A DNA stretch of 5,816 bases from JBCBKZ01 sp039026975 (GTDB lineage Bacteria > Bacteroidota > Bacteroidia > J057), in NCBI GenBank assembly GCA_039026975.1, contig JBCCLI010000407.1:1-5816 (forward strand). The letters run 5' to 3'. A program made the position numbers and the translations under genes. Below, one piece after another: positions 3,555 through 5,816 of this stretch (positions are counted from its first letter, which is position 1; each line of letters begins with the position of its first letter). Below the pieces are notes generated by a model, which saw nothing but the letters and a program-made list of their open reading frames with translations, was not told the DNA's origin and did no database searches.

Positions 3555-5816
3555 ATGAGAAAACTATTTACGCTTGTTAGCGCACTGTTTCTTATGCTCT
3601 GTAGTTTTGAGGCATCAGCCCAGAAAACAGTAACAGGGCAGGTACTTGATGAAGAGGGATCTCCCTTACCCGGAGCAAGTGTGTTAATTAAGGGCACAAC
3701 CGTAGGTGCCTTCACTAATGAAACGGGCAATTTTACCCTGGAAGTACCAGATGATAATGCCGTCATTTTAGTCTCCTTTCTTGGTAAAGAAAGTAAAGAG
3801 CAGCTCGTAGGCAGTAGATCTTCTTTTAGCATTACGTTATCAAGTGATGCTATGGCCCTGGAAGAGGTCATCATCACCGGTTTTGGGTCCACCATTAAGA
3901 GAGATCTGACTGGAAATATTGCTAAAGTAGATGGAAAAGATATTGAGAATGTTCCCGTTACCAGCTTTGAGTCAGCCTTACAAGGAAGAGCTGCTGGTGT
4001 CTTTGTCTCCAAACAAAATGGGAAGCTAGGAAATGGAATCAATATTAGAATTCGAGGTTCTGCTTCTGTTACGGCCAGTAATGAGCCCCTGTATGTAGTG
4101 GATGGAATTGTCATTACCTCAGATAACCAGTCTTCCATTATTGGCGTTACCCCTACTACTCCTACGGCCACTACCAGTCCCCTGGCCGACTTGAACTTCA
4201 ATGACATTGAGTCTATCGAAATTCTGAAAGACGCTTCTGCCGCCGCTATTTACGGTTCCAGGGCTTCCAATGGAGTAGTCATCATTACCACTAAGCAAGG
4301 CGCTGCTGGTAAAACCAATTTCAATGTGGGCTATAGCATAGGCTTTAGTGAACCATCCAGAAGAAGAGAATGGCTCAATGGACCGGAATATACTCAGCTA
4401 TGGGAAGAGGCTTTTAACAACGTAGCTGACGCAGACGGATTGGTCTTTGGACTCACGGCTAATGAATGGAGAGACAGACGGATTCCCGGTTGGGACCAGA
4501 ATAATGATACTGATTGGCAGGAGGAGGCTTTTGATGATGATGCCGGGTTCCAGCAATTAGATATCAATGCCAGTGGAGGCAATGACAAAACCCGCTTTTA
4601 CATCAGTGGGTCTATGCTAGACCAGATAGGCATCATGATTGGGAATGACTTTGAGCGGTTCAATGGTCGTCTGAACCTGGATCACACTACTAGTGATAAC
4701 ATAAAAATAGGCATGAAACTCAGCCTGGGTAGAACTGTGAATGGAAGGGTATCTTCTGATAATTCCTTCGCCACTCCCTTACAATTGGTAGCCCTTCCTC
4801 CAGTTCAACCTAAAAATGATCCCGAAAATCCTGAGGAACTGTTCGAACGAACCGTTTACTTCAACGGTCTTCTGTATGAAGACAATGTATTCCAGAGACA
4901 GACAGTATTCCGCTCACTCGGAAATGTGTACTTCGACTGGCAATTCATTCCTAGTCTAAGTTTCAGAACTGAGTTTGGGGTGGACTTCCTTTCCCAAAAT
5001 GAGGAAACCTATTTTAACAGTCGGGTAGCCAGAAATACGGGGCAGAATAATGGTCGTGGAGAAAATACCTTTAGACATGTCTTAAACTACTCCACTAATA
5101 ACTATTTCACCTATAATCAGCTGTTTGGAGATCATTCTGTGAATGCTGTTCTGGGAATGAGTTTTCAGGAGTCTACCAATGAGTTTGCGCAAGTAGCAGG
5201 AATAAACTTCCCCAATGATGCCTTCAGGAAACTGGCTAGTGCTGCAGAAATTAATGAAGGTACTTCCGTAGGAACCATCTTTAACATTGTTTCTTACTTC
5301 CTGAGAGCCAATTATAAATTTCAGAATAAGTACTTGGTATCAGCCTCTGCTCGTATAGATGGGGACTCCAGGTTTGGGGAGGATGAGAGATACGGTTTCT
5401 TCCCTTCAGCTTCTGTAGGATGGATTCTTTCTGAAGAAAACTTCTTGTCAGAAAATCCGGTTCTAAGCTTCCTGAAATTAAGAGCCAGCTTTGGAGTAAC
5501 TGGGAATACGCCTATAACTGATTTCCCTTCCCGTGGGCTTTGGGGAGGGGCATCCGCTTATGGTGGCAACTCAGGGATTTCGCCTACCCAATCTCCTAAC
5601 CCCAACCTAAAATGGGAAAATACTACTCAGATAGATATAGGGATAGACTTCGGGTTCTTTGATGATAGAATCTCCGGAGAAATAGATTACTATGTCAAAA
5701 ATACGGATGATCTCCTCCTAAACGTAAACGTTCCTTCCACTACTGGATTCATTGCCCAGTTGAGAAATGTAGGAGAACTGGAGAACTCAGGGTTCGAGTT
5801 TGTACTGAATTCAGAG
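3555..5816 (+). CDS. SusC/RagA-family TonB-linked outer-membrane protein (N-terminal part)
   Basis: The frame is open from ATG 3555 to the window end: 754 codons of a family usually about 1000-1100 residues, so the C-terminal barrel strands are missing. An in-frame TGA at 3513 and a signal peptide support the start; residues 1-22 have a Lys/Arg start, a hydrophobic core and SFEASA before a likely cut near Gln23. The CarboxypepD_reg-like domain spans about 25-96 (TVTGQVLDEEGSPLPGASV). EEVIITGFGS (103-112) is the TonB-box/plug transition, followed by KRDLTG. The plug includes LQGRAAGV (142-149), IRIRG (164-168), LYVVDG (179-184), DIESIEILKDASAAAIYG (217-234) and NGVVIITTK (239-247). The beta-barrel follows. 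With a lipoprotein SusD it would import a glycan or peptide across the outer membrane using TonB energy; the substrate is not readable. There is no STN signalling domain. SusD is expected downstream of the window. Confidence 0.95.
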   Translation, partial: MRKLFTLVSALFLMLCSFEASAQKTVTGQVLDEEGSPLPGASVLIKGTTVGAFTNETGNFTLEVPDDNAVILVSFLGKESKEQLVGSRSSFSITLSSDAMALEEVIITGFGSTIKRDLTGNIAKVDGKDIENVPVTSFESALQGRAAGVFVSKQNGKLGNGINIRIRGSASVTASNEPLYVVDGIVITSDNQSSIIGVTPTTPTATTSPLADLNFNDIESIEILKDASAAAIYGSRASNGVVIITTKQGAAGKTNFNVGYSIGFSEPSRRREWLNGPEYTQLWEEAFNNVADADGLVFGLTANEWRDRRIPGWDQNNDTDWQEEAFDDDAGFQQLDINASGGNDKTRFYISGSMLDQIGIMIGNDFERFNGRLNLDHTTSDNIKIGMKLSLGRTVNGRVSSDNSFATPLQLVALPPVQPKNDPENPEELFERTVYFNGLLYEDNVFQRQTVFRSLGNVYFDWQFIPSLSFRTEFGVDFLSQNEETYFNSRVARNTGQNNGRGENTFRHVLNYSTNNYFTYNQLFGDHSVNAVLGMSFQESTNEFAQVAGINFPNDAFRKLASAAEINEGTSVGTIFNIVSYFLRANYKFQNKYLVSASARIDGDSRFGEDERYGFFPSASVGWILSEENFLSENPVLSFLKLRASFGVTGNTPITDFPSRGLWGGASAYGGNSGISPTQSPNPNLKWENTTQIDIGIDFGFFDDRISGEIDYYVKNTDDLLLNVNVPSTTGFIAQLRNVGELENSGFEFVLNSE

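Noticed and set aside
3527..4207. 226-codon minus-strand frame antisense to the SusC-like gene
   Set aside because: It lies opposite a strongly supported signal peptide, carboxypeptidase-like domain and plug. The predicted product is low-complexity, rich in Ser, Leu and Pro, as expected of an antisense shadow.
4394..4588. 64-codon minus-strand frame
   Set aside because: It is antisense to the beta-barrel part of the SusC-like gene and has no family resemblance.

Overview
The window looks like Bacteroidota chromosome, most likely of the Cytophagales type. The clearest evidence is the large SusC/RagA-type TonB-linked outer-membrane protein at the right end, with its CarboxypepD_reg-like N-terminal domain and canonical plug motifs. 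Two weaker signs agree: the divergent arginase-fold protein at the left end is of a kind I associate with this phylum, and most starts lack a good Shine-Dalgarno sequence. No insertion sequence, tRNA, rRNA, CRISPR array or phage gene is visible.

Layout. (1) 1-1388, plus strand: the C-terminal part of a formimidoylglutamase-like arginase-family protein, overlapping by 4 bases (GTGA) a complete MlaF-like ABC transporter ATPase; the two are probably one operon. (2) 1394-2017, minus strand: an unrecognised 207-residue protein, convergent with the ATPase gene across only 5 bp. (3) 2018-2459: a 442-bp divergent intergenic region with no convincing gene. It holds several inverted repeats, including a hairpin with G-U pairs that favour plus-strand RNA and a hairpin followed by a T-run. 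(4) 2460-2792, plus strand: a YegP-type protein made of two DUF1508 repeats. (5) 2805-2840: a strong bidirectional terminator shared with the convergent GNAT acetyltransferase gene (2839-3282, minus). (6) 3283-3554: a divergent promoter region with two close inverted repeats just upstream of the last gene. (7) 3555-5816, plus strand: the first 754 codons of the SusC-like gene, running off the window.

The genes do not form one pathway. The arginase-like gene and the ATPase are probably co-transcribed, but their functional link is unclear. The SusC-like gene probably begins a nutrient-uptake locus whose SusD partner would lie beyond the window. I see no clear undescribed multi-gene system. The least explained parts are the hypothetical gene at 1394-2017 and the structured intergenic region after it.
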